A stretch of 64,000 nucleotides of DNA, taken from positions 22,135,571 through 22,199,570 of the forward strand of contig CM018052.1 in NCBI GenBank assembly GCA_008638375.1, in the 5' to 3' direction. This stretch comes from Nyssa sinensis. Taxonomy: Eukaryota > Streptophyta > Magnoliopsida > Cornales > Nyssaceae. The translations under genes and the position numbers were made by a program. Shown here in pieces: positions 1-12,095 of this stretch (within the stretch, counting starts at the first letter, position 1; each line of letters begins with the position of its first letter). The notes beneath the pieces were generated by a model. That model was not told the origin of the DNA. It did no database searches and was given only the letters and a program-made list of their open reading frames with translations.

Positions 1-122
1 TTTGGTTTTGGTTTTTTAAATCCAAAACGACGTTGTTTTGTGATTGTGTTGGTTTGAATTTTGACTGAATAGTCATCTTCTTCATGAGAGACTGTGTCTG
101 TTCACCATGAATAGACACAACA

Positions 123-696
123 TGTAGAAACATGGAAAAATTAAGGATGAACTTTTTTGGTTTGATGACAGGGCTATGATGCCCGGACTCGAGACATGAC
201 ACGTAGACCGAGGTAGATCGACTGAGTCGTGTAGTACCCAGGTAACTCGAGCTGTTAGGACTCTATGTCGGGATATTTTAAAGACTGGAAAATTTTGGAA
301 GGTGAACAGTTCATTTTGAGTAGCCAGTATGGACGACGCCCGGGCAAACCTGAACTATGCCTTGTAATGCATGTGCACACATATTTCCATGCATGCATAC
401 GTACGTGTATAAGTATAGGCTGCGAAATATGAGTGTATGTGTACGAGCCTGAAATTTAACTTATACATACGTATATGGAAATATTTACATGTATACTATG
501 TGTATTATATATGTGTAGGCATAAAATATAATATGTGTATATGTATGTATAATGAGCTGTATATCTCTCTATATATATATATTATGTATACTAAAAAGAG
601 AAGTGGGAGACAGCAAGCACACAGTGCTGTGTGGGTGTGTGTAGTGTGTGGGTCGATTGTGTGTGTGGGAGACCGTGCATATGTGTGTGTTTGAAG

Positions 697-727
<31 letters not shown>

Positions 728-844
728 GATATGTGAAAGACCAAGTTTGCAAGCAATGGATTAAATGCATTGCTGCAGGGACAAGAAAGAAAGCTGAAAG
801 GGGAGTGGGCATTGGAGTGTGCAGAGGGGCTTCAGAGCACGGGT

Positions 845-904
<60 letters not shown>

Positions 905-3787
905 CTATGATGTATATGTATATACATATGGGTTGTCAGTTAGAGAGAAAAAGAAAAGAAAGACAAAAGAGAGGGAGAAAAGAAAAGAACTGAGAGACAG
1001 AGAGAGAGCTTGGAGCTTGGAGCTTGAACCAGAGGTTGGGGCAAAAGGGAGAAGGAGAGGCATGCACTGAGAAAATCAGTAAACAAAAGGTAAATGGGTC
1101 ATTCTGTTTTAAACTTTAGAAAGCATGATTATTTATTTAAAGGGTAGGGTCATATTGAGAATGAAAAATGGAGTCAACACAACAAGAATGAGTTAAAATG
1201 GTTAAGGATTGAGGGAGTTAGGAGCAATCGTAGGTCACGGGTAGGGGATCAGATTCTTTATATTTTATGTATAAAAACCGATTTAAATCAGGGGAAATTC
1301 ATAGGGAGAGGTGCAGAAATGTTTAGGAAAAATAATTACAACAAAACAGTCACGAAGAATGAGGTTTTGGACTTGGCCGGAGGTTCGACCATGGCTCTTT
1401 GACCTCCTATTCGTGATGTTTGAGTGGCCCAAGTTCAAAATGAAGGTTAGATTTGAGATCCTTGGAGGAAAATGAAGAAAATTGCATTTTTAAAATAAAG
1501 AAAATCCATTGAAAAATGGTCACCGATGTTGGAGAAGGCGCCGGAACCCTACCGGAGACACGCCGGAAAAACGGGGAAGAAGGCACTGTGCAATTCAGGT
1601 TGGGACCGGGTCCGGGTCAGATCAGGACCCGACCGAACTTAAAACCAGATACCCATTTAAGCTATACTGTGTCGTTTTGAGGGGATGAGTTTTAAAGTCT
1701 AGGGCTGACGTCAGCATAATGTTAGCATGACCTGTTGAACCGGTCAGACCCGTTGGTTCACCACAGCCTTGGACCGGTTTAGGCTTTTGAATAGAAAACC
1801 CACTGGTTCATTTCTAATTGACCCAGAACTTCAGGAAATTATGAATTGACCCCCAAAAATTTTAATTAATTACGACCTGACCCTCCTGAATAAAATATTA
1901 ATTTAATTAATTAATTAAATTAATTTAAATATCGCAAAATAGTTCAGAATCCAAATGGGACGAGTCATTAGTGTATTTTGACTATCTCGACCATTTTGAG
2001 ACCAATGGTGAGGTCCATTTTATGAGATGGGGTCTCGAATAAATAAAAGACCCGTAATGACATTTATAAATTACCAAAATGCTCCTGAGTTGAAACGTAG
2101 TCAAACGAACTCCAAATTAAGTAAACAAATAGTATAATTTTATTATCTCGATCATTCCGGACTCAACCGTGGAGTCCAATTGTTGAAAAGAGGTCTAGGG
2201 ATGCAAGGACCTGTAAAAAGTGCAAAATGACCGTTTTGCCCTTTTTAGCTCAAATGTCCGAATTAAATTTCGCAAAAGCCTAAACATATTTTCTTTGACG
2301 TTCTTGACTCAATGGAAGAGTCTATTTTATTAAAATGAAAACTCATAAAATAAAAGCATAAAATTTGATGAATAGCATAATTCAAGTAGAAAGTGAACTA
2401 AGTTACATTTTATGATTTTAGGGACAGCGAAAGGCAAGGAGAAGGTGGTCTGACCTTTCGCATTTTCACTGTAGTTCCGCTACAGCGTGAGTACATTTTC
2501 TTAAGGTTGAGACAACCCATCAGGTACGATATATTGTGCTAAGTAAGAAATAGAATTAAGTTTAGGAGTAATTGCCGTGTTGACTTGATGATTCACATGT
2601 TTGTTTGATTGCTCATATGCTTATATGTTTCTTGTTATCTTTTGAAAGTTTGGTGATGAATGCAGCTCATGACTATGTGTATGTCGAATGTGTTAGCACT
2701 ATGTGTGAATTATATTTTTGAGAATTGTTGAGATTACGGAATATGTGACTTAAAGCATGTGTTTAAATGGACTGTGTATGGCATATACCCTCGATGAAGG
2801 GATTTTTGTGATTGGAAATGTTATTGTGTAATATATTATTTAAAGCATGCTTCATGTATGGATAAGATGATTTATCGGGATTACATTGTGGCATGGTAGA
2901 ATCAGAGCATGTTGGCATAGTGTGATTCTTTGGAAACCTGACATGGCATGATGTTGCATTTGGTACCCGAACAAATGGGAGCGATACGTGAAGGGACATG
3001 ATATTGCATTTGGTACCTGAACCAACGGGAGCGATTCGTGAAGGGACATGACATTGCATTTGGTACCCGAACCAACGAGAGTGATCCGTGAAGGGACATT
3101 ACATTACATTACATTACATCACATTACATGCATTGACATGGGTGTGACATAGAGTTGACATGGCATAGAGCTAACATGGGTGTGGCATAGAGTTGCATGG
3201 ACGTGTCACACATATTTTCATTACATTGTATTAATGAATTCATGAATGTGTGATGAGTCTTATTAATGCATTGTATGGATGAATTGGATGGCATGTAGGT
3301 TATAATTGTGCATGTAGATATAACTGTACACTTGCACATGTCACGCCTTAGATTATGTTAACGAGTTGGATAGCATGTAGATTATTGCTAGTATGGATGA
3401 TATTGAATGACATGTAGAAATAATTGCATACTTACACATGCCACGCCCTTAATTTTGTTTCTTGCATTAGTATTATATTGTACCAGCAGCTGAGCTGACC
3501 CATTCGTGGGACACCATTTCAGATGACACTCTGGCTATGCGAGACTTAGAGATGCTTTAGTGAAGAAAGGAACTAAGAAGGATATTTGGCCCGTGAGGTC
3601 TTACCTTGTGATGTAGGGCTTAAGCCCGAATGACATGTTGAATGTTTTTATTGATTGTGCTTTACATGGATGTACATTGAAGGAAATGAATGTAAGTTTG
3701 AGTTGAATCCGATAGATTGTCCTTCATTTTATTTCTTTTAGTTTCGTTACACTCACCCCCGGATTCGCAGAAATTTGGGCCGTGACA
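123..3787 (+). mobile_element. Solo-LTR-like element A (3.67 kb, no coding capacity)
   Basis: The element starts TGTAGAAACATGG, ends GGGCCGTGACA, and is flanked by the perfect 5-bp duplication CAACA (118-122 and 3788-3792). No gag or pol motif is visible in any frame. It shares internal blocks with five other elements in this window: the TGACGTCA motif at 1706-1713, 'accggt' and 'gaccggg' blocks, and ~140-bp modules built around 'actcaatgg' near 2002, 2166 and 2309. TG..CA ends, a 5-bp duplication and the absence of an internal region fit a solo LTR left by LTR-LTR recombination. The length is within what is known for long-LTR chromoviruses of the Tekay/Del type, but that assignment is inference. 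A non-autonomous LARD-type element is the alternative. It sits about 1.2 kb upstream of the GDSL start codon. Confidence 0.8.
847..903. repeat. (GA)n microsatellite
   Basis: An almost pure GA dinucleotide run inside element A, followed by further purine-rich GA/AAAG sequence to about 1010. An imperfect AT run lies just upstream at about 701-727. Open frames over this stretch encode only Arg-Glu repeats and are not genes. Confidence 0.95.
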
Positions 3788-3792
3788 CAACA

Positions 3793-4956
3793 GAACCTTC
3801 ATACCTGTACCAAATAGACACGAAAAAGTCTATGAATACACACACATTCATTGCATATTCAATCCATTTAGAAATATACATTCCATGCGTTTATTTTGAG
3901 AGAGTTTCAAATCACTATTTATTTCGTTGTGCACTGAAGTTTGAGCGCTTCATCTTCACATGCATTGGTCATTGTATCGTGGGCGACGGATGACCAAGAG
4001 CTCATAAGGACATTGTGTTAAACACAAGCCATAATCCTTTTCTGCTTTTTCAGTTTCTGTAAGTGTTTACAGATTTAATTTCTCTTATATATACTGCAAT
4101 CTATGATTTTACAGTATTTAGTTTCTGTTTGTGGAAATTTTTTATATTGTTTTCCTTTTGAAACGATTTCTATTTTCTGTAAGTTTCTTTTTCTGTGTTC
4201 TGTAAAACAAAAAATAATAGATTATGTTTTCTTAAAATAGTTTCTGATATTCCCTTCCATTTGGTAAAACTGATTTAATAAATTCAGATTAACAAGAGAA
4301 ATACAAAATGATTAAATGTGGTGACGTGATAAGCCGTGTCATATTATCACGTGTGTGGAGATACAATTTGGATAGAGTAATGGTTTATGATCATGCATCT
4401 TTGTCCATAATTTTGTTAATCACATATAACACTTTGCTTCTTTTCTTTTCTTTTTTTTTTTTTTTTTTTTGTTGTAGAGTGGTATAAATGGATGAGGTGA
4501 AATCATTTTTATCTTATTATTAAAAGTGTCACATGTGATGGGGCAAAATAATGGGCAAAGATGGATATCCCATAAAACATGTCCTGGTTTTAAAGCATTA
4601 CTAAGCATGGCAGATTAGAAATTAACACAACACCAAATGGAGGATACAAACTCCCACATGTGTATTGAATTTACAAGGTTGAAACTACGTTTACTATTTT
4701 CCCTCAGTTTTCTCATTCCTTCAAAACTACAACGACAAATAAGCTTGGTCAAGTGACAAAATCCTGAACATACCCCAGCAAAAAAGGGGCTTGCTAATAA
4801 TATTCCAATTAAGTACATTTTACATTTCACATATCTCCTTGCAATATCACTTCTTTCGGTTAACTCACTCTCTTCTCTTCTCCTCTTCTTCTTTCTTTGA
4901 TCTATCTTCCCATCTAATTCTTCTTCTTTAATTTAATTATCACTCTGTTTGTGGCC
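3793..4956 (+). promoter_or_regulatory. Host upstream region and 5' leader of the GDSL gene
   Basis: This unique-looking AT-rich sequence lies between element A and the GDSL start codon. A G-box core CACGTG is at 4348-4353. A poly-T tract (about 4450-4470) and a pyrimidine-rich CT/TTC stretch (about 4860-4945) resemble a plant 5' untranslated leader. No clear TATA box could be placed. No protein-coding frame here has a recognisable domain. Positions 1-117 are the continuation of the same host DNA on the other side of element A. Confidence 0.45.
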
Positions 4957-5197
4957 ATGTCATTTAACCTTGGGATCACTTGGTGGGTGGTGTTTGTTTT
5001 GTGCTTGCAACATTATTGGGTTCGTGGAGAACCACAAGTACTTTGCTTCTTTATTTTTGGAGACTCCTTACTTGATAATGGCAATAATAATGATCTCTTG
5101 ACATTGGCTAAAGCCAATTACTTACCTTATGGGATCGATTTTCCTGGTGGTCCCACTAGAAGGTTTTGCAACCGTCGAACCCTAGTTGATGTCATCG
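4957..5197 (+). pseudogene. GDSL lipase exon 1
   Basis: The start is the first ATG in frame (MSFNLGITWW...), chosen over an upstream in-frame GTG. Residues 1-28 form a hydrophobic secretion signal. FFIFGDSLLDNGNNN at about residues 33-47 is block I with the nucleophile Ser. YLPYGIDFPGGPT follows, as is usual for the family. The normally conserved GRFSNGRT reads RRFCNRRT here, a sign of relaxed constraint. The exon ends in DVI plus one base of Ala at donor G^GTGTCT, phase 1. Translation that fails to splice stops soon after at 5218-5220. Confidence 0.9.
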
Positions 5198-5517
5198 GTG
5201 TCTCTCTACTTATACCATAATTTATGCATTATTTTTTCTATTATATATCATCAACTATATTAAATTTTTCCTGACATGAATCAATTTTCATTTTTTGAGA
5301 TAAGTTGGTAATAGATTAGCCATTGATTAATTTACCAAAAGATATGGAACTTGATGTCAAGGGTTGAGTCAATCAAATTCTTAAATAAGAAACCTACTCT
5401 GTTGCAATTATAAACAGCGTAAGATCTGTTATATAGAAGTAAAACTTGTAAATTCTTTTAACCCTCAATTTTTTTTTTTTATGTTAGCCAAGTTCATTGG
5501 TTAGGATACCTTTCAAA

Positions 5518-6007
5518 TGTTGGAGTAAAATTAAATATATGGGCTTATATATTAAATAAATGTTAATTATAGGCCATCAAATAAAGTTAGGCTAATTAAA
5601 GTGATTAATTTAAGTCTTGGGGCCTTAATTAATATATTATAAAGTGTGGGCATTAATGTGTAGAGACAAGCGTAATTTCTATTTTTATGATGGGTTAAAA
5701 TAGAAAATACGAACAGACACGATTGTTTATATGAACAGATGCGATTGTTTATAAATAGGAGTCATGGTCCCCAAATCACACACGGTTTTTTCTATTCTTC
5801 TGATTCTCATTGTCAGAGAGAAATTTAGACGGAAAACAAGTGTAGATCTGGAAGATAAAAAAGCCTTAGACTCGGATATTTCAGTCCTTTTGTTATGGAT
5901 TCAGGTACGCTTCCGCAAATTCAATATTTTAATTCTTGATGATTCAATATGAATGTTCCTGTTTGTGTGATGGTTTTCGATTTTCACATAATGAAATTAA
6001 TCTTACA
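5518..6007 (+). repeat. Copia-1 5' LTR
   Basis: Begins TGTTGGAGTAAAATTAAA and ends AATTAATCTTACA (490 bp). TATAAATA at 5750-5757 is the likely U3 promoter. Directly upstream is a 22-bp motif (gaacagaYRcgattgttta) present twice in tandem at 5711-5754, a layout like retrotransposon U3 enhancer repeats. The matching 3' LTR is at 24115-24603. Confidence 0.95.
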
Positions 6008-6009
6008 TG

Positions 6010-6022
6010 TGGTATCAGAGCC
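6010..6022 (+). other. Copia-1 primer-binding site (tRNA-iMet)
   Basis: TGGTATCAGAGCC, two bases after the 5' LTR, is complementary to the 3' end of plant initiator tRNA-Met, the usual primer of Ty1/copia reverse transcription. Confidence 0.92.
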
Positions 6023-7031
6023 ATTTCATGTTGAATTGTTGAGAATGAATTATAAGTTATATTGAGGGTTACATGAGAATGAAATTAGAGAACTTATACA
6101 ACAAGAACAGAGTATGAAATTCAGTTTACAGGAGAAAACGCAATCATAGGAAAGGATTAAAAATAGATTTTTTGTGATTTTGATACATGAAATTTAATTT
6201 GAATGACTTAGGAGTTATGGGTATAAGTGGTAGGGAACAATTGTGTTGAAACAGTAGGAGAAAACGTGGGAAAAATGGAAGAAAAAAAGGGGTTGCCGGA
6301 AAACTGCACAGCCCCAATGAGCCTACGATTTTTTCCATTTTGGGAGTGTTCCGGCACTCCGATCGGAAACCCGAGGATATATTTGAGTTGCCAATGACTT
6401 CTAGGTGTGAACCCCACTGAAAAACGTAAGAAAATCCATCGCCGGCTACTCGCCGTTAATGGAGAAGACAACCAGCACGTTGGAAATGTTGTTGCGCGGC
6501 TGGGACTTTGTGATTTATTTTGGGCCAAACCAGGTCGGGTTCAACCCAACACGCCCATTCAAATGACTGCCCAACACTGTTACTTTATGGGTAAATTTTT
6601 AAATTTGAGTTTGGAAGGTGTTTGATTAGAAAGGAGAAGCTATCCAATGGTTGGCTCATAAGTTACAGGAAATGAAAACAAACAAAAAAAAAAAATCACA
6701 TGGGCTATAAGTCCTGTGACTTGAACCCAGAGTGATGGGTCAATGCTTGGAACACAGATCACTGTGCCACTAAGACACGTGATCTATTCTGCCCAAATAT
6801 ATATATATATATTAGTGATATTTAATTAATTTAAATAATTAGTTAAATTAGTAATTATTGAATTAATTTTCGATAGGTAAATGAGTCAAATAAATAATGT
6901 AAATTGACGTTACAATGCATTTATGCAAATTTACATTCAAATATTGGTGTTTTGAGATAAATTAATTAAAACAATATGTCACCAAAGTGACCTCTTTTGT
7001 GAAAATTAATTTTATTTCAATATATATATAT
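6023..7031 (+). other. Copia-1 untranslated leader, first part
   Basis: This 1-kb stretch between the primer site and the gypsy insertion has no long frame with a recognisable domain. It contains a tRNA-like box A/box B pair in reverse orientation (about 6680-6780, listed separately) and ends in an AT microsatellite into which the gypsy inserted. The rest of the leader resumes at 19285. Confidence 0.6.
6676..6780 (-). repeat. Possible tRNA-derived SINE fragment
   Basis: Read on the - strand, a box A-like GTGGCACAGTGA (about 6760-6771) is followed by a box B-like GGGTTCAAGTCAC (6716-6728), then a T-rich tail around 6685-6695. Spacing is close to that of a tRNA-derived pol III promoter. No second boundary or target duplication could be fixed, so this is a candidate only. 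Confidence 0.3.
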
Positions 7032-7036
7032 ATATA

Positions 7037-7645
7037 TGATATACCATAAAGAGTAGGCCAATCAGCACGTGACACGTATGATCATAATCCAACTCATATT
7101 TGGCCAACACGGTTCTCATTCAGCTAATGACTAAAAGCTTAAGCATCCAGATCAGCACAAAAGGTCGGAAGTGACCAAACATATGCCTTCAGAGCACATA
7201 TATCCGGGCAAGGGTCTCAGAACTCATCACAAGATCCAGACCGACACTCCAGACCTCGTCACAGCCTTAGCGGATGCCGAGCAGGGAATAAGGAAGCAGT
7301 CTTCAACAAGGAAACAGTCTTCAACACGGGAACTACCATCTATGGTTATCTCTAGGCAATACTCCACAAGGTAACTGCAATCTCCGATGATCAAATCCCT
7401 ATACTCATGGAGTCGAATCCTAATCAAATTAGGAAGGCCATGGTCTATAAATTAAACCCTAAAGGTGCGTTTTATTCTTCATGCTCATTCTTTTGGCTTT
7501 CAATACAGTCTTTCAATTCCATTTACTTACTTAAGCATCGGAGTGGCTATCACCGGAGCCAATCCGGTGGTCCTCTGATCATCTTTCTGAGTGTTCTACA
7601 GGTCGCGGAGTCCATACTTATTGCTAGTCGAAAAGTGCAGCATCA
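7037..7645 (+). repeat. Tat gypsy 5' LTR
   Basis: Starts TGATATACCATAAAGAG, ends AAAAGTGCAGCATCA (609 bp). A TATA box, TATAAATT, lies at 7446-7453. It contains two copies of an 18-bp unit (acaaggaaacagtcttca type) near 7294-7330, where the 3' LTR has an additional copy. Confidence 0.95.
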
Positions 7646-7648
7646 GTT

Positions 7649-7666
7649 TGGCGCCGTCTGTGGGAA
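7649..7666 (+). other. Tat gypsy primer-binding site
   Basis: TGGCGCCGTCTGTGGGAA lies three bases downstream of the 5' LTR. Sites beginning TGGCGCC are used by many plant Ty3/gypsy elements of the Tat/Athila group; the exact tRNA was not determined. Confidence 0.8.
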
Positions 7667-7722
7667 CGACTAATCTCCAAGTGCTCTATTCATAAATCCA
7701 TCTCTTTCCTCACCGGAAAACC

Positions 7723-9470
7723 ATGGCACCAAATCTCCGACCACGACAGAATACTCAAAATTCGCAAAACGCTCAACGACAGCCGCCTGCTCCTCGTACA
7801 AAGGGACCAGCGGCCAATCTTATGCGACAAGAGATCGAAGCAATAAAACGACACAATGAACTGGTACAGGAGCAGTTGCTTGCCATCACTAGAACGCTAG
7901 CAACACTCATGCAAAACCAAGTAGCGGGTTCTCCTAGCCCGCCGATCAATTTCGTTGCAGGAACGCAACCACCTGTTGCCACGGAGAATGAAGAACTTTG
8001 TGAGCGGGCTCCAAATAACCAGCCTGGCACCCTTCGGGCGTTGCTCGCGCTGGCCGAGATCCACAGCCATCAACAGTCCCTGGCTGGGGAACATCCGCCT
8101 TCGTTCCTGACGTCCATTACCGGAGCACTACTCGAGCCCCAACTCCAAGGGCCTCGGGAGCACATCCGGCACCGTAGGAGCCTTATCATGCAGCACCAAT
8201 CCCTCCGGTTCGGATTCCTCCTCCATCCGAAGGGCGTACTCAACCCTACTACCCTGAAGCCGAGGCTGTCAGGTAGGGTTCGCAAGCTGTCAAACTCAGA
8301 GATCCGCGAAGGGTAGAGGAGATTGCCGAGTCTATGGACCGGACAATCGCCTTAAGAGGACCTCAAAACCCTCCGGAGCAAGACGAACTGGTAAAGCTGC
8401 TCGGAAGACTAGCCACCCCGTTCACTCACGCCATCATGTCAGAAGAGAGGCCTAGAAAGTTCATGGTGCCCAAGTTCACCCTGTATGATGGATTTGGAGA
8501 TCCAGGAGATCATCTCTCTCATTACCAGCATACGATGGCCCTTCACGGAGTCTCTGATGCTTTCATGTGCCAAACTTTTATCACCAGCTTGAAGGGAACT
8601 GCTCTGAAATGGTTCCACAACCTTCCTCCGAACTTAATTACCAGCTTCTACGAGCTCGGTAGACAGTTTTTGGACAGGTTTATGACCAGCAGGAGGCTCA
8701 GAAGGGGGCCAGAATTCCTGTTAAATGTCAAGCAGACTAGGGAGGAATCCCTCCGAGCCTATATTGCGCGCTTTAATACCAAACTCACGGAAATAACCGA
8801 CTGCAGCCCAAAGTTCCTTGTAGCAGCCCTAACTGCCGGGCTCGCCAAGGAGGATTCAGGGACTTCTTAACGAAGAGCCCCCCAGCCGACATAGCTGCAT
8901 TGATGGATCGGGCTAGAAAATATATCAACCTGGAAGAAGCTAACCGCACATCCTAGAGGAGCAAAGATCAGACCCAGAAGGATAATCCGAAGAGGGAGGA
9001 CCACAAGAAGGAGGATCACAGAAAAGACTCCAACAAAAAAGGGCCAGAAGCCCAGAGAAGAGAACAGTACCCAGAGTTGTGTACAACTCCGGACCAAGGG
9101 AGTTCACCAACTTTACTCCTTTAAACACCACACCGAACCAGGTACTCCGGTAAATCCGAGATCGGGAGAACCTGAAGTGGCCGGAACCAATTAAAGGAGA
9201 TCCCAGCCTGCAGGACCAAAGTAAGTATTGTAATTTCCATAAAGATCATGGACACACAACTAACACATGCAGGACCCTCCGGTATGAGATAGAGCAGCTC
9301 ATAAAGCAGGGGCGTCTTCGGGAGTTCGTCAAGTTGGACGGAAGGCAGAACCCCCAAGATGACAAGCCTCAACAACGGCCAGATCAAAGGCCCGAACAGA
9401 GGCAAGAGCAGAGGGAAGGGCGAAACGAGCCTCAGAGGCAGAACAACCATGTTATCTACGTCCTCCATGC
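7723..9470 (+). pseudogene. Tat gypsy gag (broken)
   Basis: The first frame starts at ATG 7723 (MAPNLRPRQN...) and runs to 8316. After a frameshift a second frame (from about 8334) carries the retrotransposon gag domain: PKFTLYDGFGDPGDHL and FITSLKGTALKWFHNL, then FLLNVKQTREESLRAYIARF. A second shift near 8858 restores DIAALMDRARKYINLEE. A nucleic-acid-binding CNFHKDHGHTTNTC motif at about 9229-9270, followed by EIEQLIKQGRLREFV, matches the Tat-type C-terminal knuckle. The product would be the structural capsid protein. Frameshifts and a TAG at 8954-8956 destroy it. Confidence 0.85.
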
Positions 9471-9489
9471 TGACTCCCCTATCACATGA

Positions 9490-10014
9490 ATGTCCAACAG
9501 GGCAAGAAAGAGATATGCTCGGGAGGCCAGAGCTGCCCCGAACGTATTACAGATCTCCAACGTAGAAAAGAGGCTCAAGCCAGCACCGGAGATTCAATTC
9601 ACTAAGCAAGATCTAGCAGGGGTACATTGCCCTCACAGTGATGCCCTTGTTATCACCCTCAGAATCGCCAACTTCAAGACCAGGAGAGTCCTGGTCGATA
9701 CTGGCAGCTCCGTCAACATACTGTTCTATGAGCCACTTAAACAGATGGGGATAGACCATGACAATGTCAAGCCCACCACTGCCGTGATGACAGCTTTTGA
9801 TGGCAACCTCAGTACCCCTTTGGGGAGAGTCGACCTTCCTACCACTGTAGGAGAGCGTGAAGGGCAGAAGACCATCATCTCGGAGTACATGGTGTTGAAC
9901 ATGAAATCTCCCTACAACGTCATAATTGGGAGACCCTGGTTGCATCAGATAGGAGCAGTCACTTCGACCCTCCATCAGTGTCTGAAGTACGTCCACAACC
10001 AGAGCGTCCACTAG
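9490..10014 (+). pseudogene. Tat gypsy aspartic protease region
   Basis: The motif RRVLVDTGSSVNILFY has the catalytic Asp-Thr-Gly at about residues 70-72 of this frame; YNVIIGRPWLHQIGAV follows as the second conserved block. This enzyme matures the Gag-Pol polyprotein. The frame closes at a TAG (10012-10014) instead of continuing into reverse transcriptase, which is in the same frame from 10138. Confidence 0.88.
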
Positions 10015-10137
10015 GTCAGAGGGTGTTAGCCAACCTCCCGAGAATGCCACACTATTGCCCTTAAGGAGAAGGCTCCTAAATAATAATTACAGTACACTCG
10101 GGATTGTACAGATCCGGTTCTCACTCACTCTCCCGAG

Positions 10138-11244
10138 ATGAAGGATTGCCCATCCAGCATTGAAGAACCCCTGAGCCTAAGGGGACGTGACAGCCGAGGT
10201 AAACCTGCTGGCGAGCCCATTAAACTATTGGTCAGTTCAGAAGCAGAGGGGCATTATTTGTACATCGGCCCAGACCTAACACACACCGAGCAGGCAAAGA
10301 TAGTCAGGTTCTTGAAAGATAACCTCTCTATCTTTGCTTGGGAAACCAAAGACATGGAAGGAATAGATCCCGATCTTATAACTCACAAACTGATGGTGGA
10401 TCCGGATCACCCGCCAGTCAGACAGAAGAGAAGGCCGATTGCCCCTGAGCGGTATCGAATTATAAATGAAGAAGTCCAAAGGCTGCTAGACGCCAAGATG
10501 ATACAGGAAGTGTTCTATCCCGAGTGGCTAGCCAACACTGTGCTTGTCAAGAAGAAAAACGGCAAGTGGAGAGTCTGCATTGATTATACAGACCTCAACA
10601 AGGCGTGCCCGAAGGACAGCTTTCCACTGCCAAGAATAGACCAACTGGTTGACGCCACTGCGGGGCATGAGCTTATGAGTTTCATGGATGCCTACTCTAG
10701 ATACAACCAAATCCAGATGTACCCTTCAGATCAAGAGAAGACTGTCTTCATAACCAAAAGAAGGCTCTACTGCTGCAGAGTGATGCCTTTCGGTTTGAAG
10801 AATACTGGAGCCACTTATCAGCGGTTGGTGAACAAGATGTTCAGCCCACTACTCAGCGGCACCATGGAGGTATACATCGACGACATGCTGGTAAAGAGTC
10901 TTCAGAAAGGCAGCCACCTCCAGCACTTAGCCCAGACCTTCGATATCCTCAGACAGCATAAGATGAAGCTCAACCCCTCGAAATGTACCTTCGGAGTTAC
11001 GAAGGGAAAATTCTTGGGATACATTGTCTCTCAGAGGGGTATCGAAGCAGACCCCACTCAGATCCAAGCCCTGATTGGGCTAAAGTCACCAAGAACCAGG
11101 AAGGAAATTCAGGCATTGAATGACAGAGTTGCAGCACTGAGCAGATTTATCTCCAAATCCACTGACCGCTGCCTACCTTTCTTCAAAGCTCTGAAGGGCA
11201 ACAAAGCTTTACAGTGGATGAAACAATACGAAGAATCCTTTTAA
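10138..11244 (+). pseudogene. Tat gypsy reverse transcriptase
   Basis: The RT domain includes the palm motifs WRVCIDYTDLNKACPKD, MPFGLKNTGATYQRL and VYIDDMLVKS (catalytic YIDD). The connection region KMKLNPSKCTFGV and FLGYIVSQRGIEADP follows. The protein stops at TAA 11242-11244 and then at another TAA in ELKE*LASP. Both stops fit CAA to TAA changes, and the RNase H domain continues in the same frame beyond them. Confidence 0.93.
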
Positions 11245-11736
11245 GAGCTAAAAGAGTAACTAGCCTCTCCAAAACTCCTGTCAAAACTAGTACCAGGAGA
11301 AAAGCTACTCCTGTACCTTGGAGTTTCCGAAAATGCGGTCAGCTCCGCATTGATCAGACAGGACAGAGGAGTACAGAGGCCTATTTTTTACGTCAGTAGG
11401 GCACTACTTGACACGAAAAAAAGATACCCAGAAGTAGAAAAACTGGCCTATGCCTTGGTCATATCAGCTCGGAAGCTTCGACCATATTTCCAAGCCCATC
11501 CAATTGAGATCCCAACTGCCTACCCTCTGAAGTCAATACTGAGGAAACCTGAGGTATCGGGAAGATTGGTGAAGTGGTCTGTGGAGCTAGGGGAGTTCGA
11601 TATATCATATGTACCCCGAAACTCCATCAAAGGGCAGGCCTTAGCTGATTTCGTGGCAGAGTTCACCTCGGCACTTCAGAACAAAGCGCAACTCACCGAA
11701 ACTTCAGGAACCTGGCTGCTATACATTGATGGATAA
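11245..11736 (+). pseudogene. Tat gypsy first RNase H domain
   Basis: Same frame as RT. RPIFYVSRALLDTKKRYPE and EKLAYALVISARKLRPYF are the conserved RNase H/RT-linked motifs, followed by LVKWSVELGEFDISYVPR and GQALADFVAEF. In Ty3/gypsy this domain follows RT and is partly degenerate. A stop (TAA, 11734-11736) precedes the second RNase H. Confidence 0.88.
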
Positions 11737-12095
11737 TCAATCGATCAAGGTTCAGGGGTGGGCCTGGTACTACAGTCCTCTGATGGGCTCATGTCAGAAA
11801 AAGCAGTCAGCTTGGGATTCAAAGCTTCTAATAACGAAGCTAAATATGAAGCCGTAATCTTAGGCATGAAGCTTGCCATGGAATGTGAGGCTCATAACCT
11901 CGATGTCTTCTCTGATTCCCAACTGGTGGTGAGCCAGGTCTTGGGAGAATTTGCCATTAAAGATGATAGGATGCTCCGGTACTCTGAACTGGTGAACCAT
12001 TTGAAGCTTTCCTTCCAGACATTTACTCTCTAGAAAATTGAGAGAAGCCAGAATTGCAGAGCAGATGCTCTGGCTAACATGGCCTCCCGCAATTA
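11690..12095 (+). pseudogene. Tat gypsy second (archaeal-type) RNase H
   Basis: A second RNase H module starts with WLLYIDG*S (first catalytic Asp) and continues GVGLVLQSSDGLMSEKA, NNEAKYEAVILGMKLAM (catalytic Glu), LDVFSDSQLVVSQV (catalytic Asp) and ADALANMAS (final Asp). A duplicated RNase H of this type is a known mark of the Tat lineage. Stops at 11734-11736 and 12031-12033 interrupt it. A 17-bp direct repeat (caattaaaatctccttt) at about 12092 and 12133 lies at its 3' edge. Confidence 0.85.

Noticed and set aside
819..1070. Arg/Glu-rich 83-codon frame
   Set aside because: Translation of a GA microsatellite.
7723..8316. Independent gene at the start of the gypsy internal region
   Set aside because: It is the N-terminal part of gag separated by a frameshift; position after the primer site and continuation into the gag domain support this.
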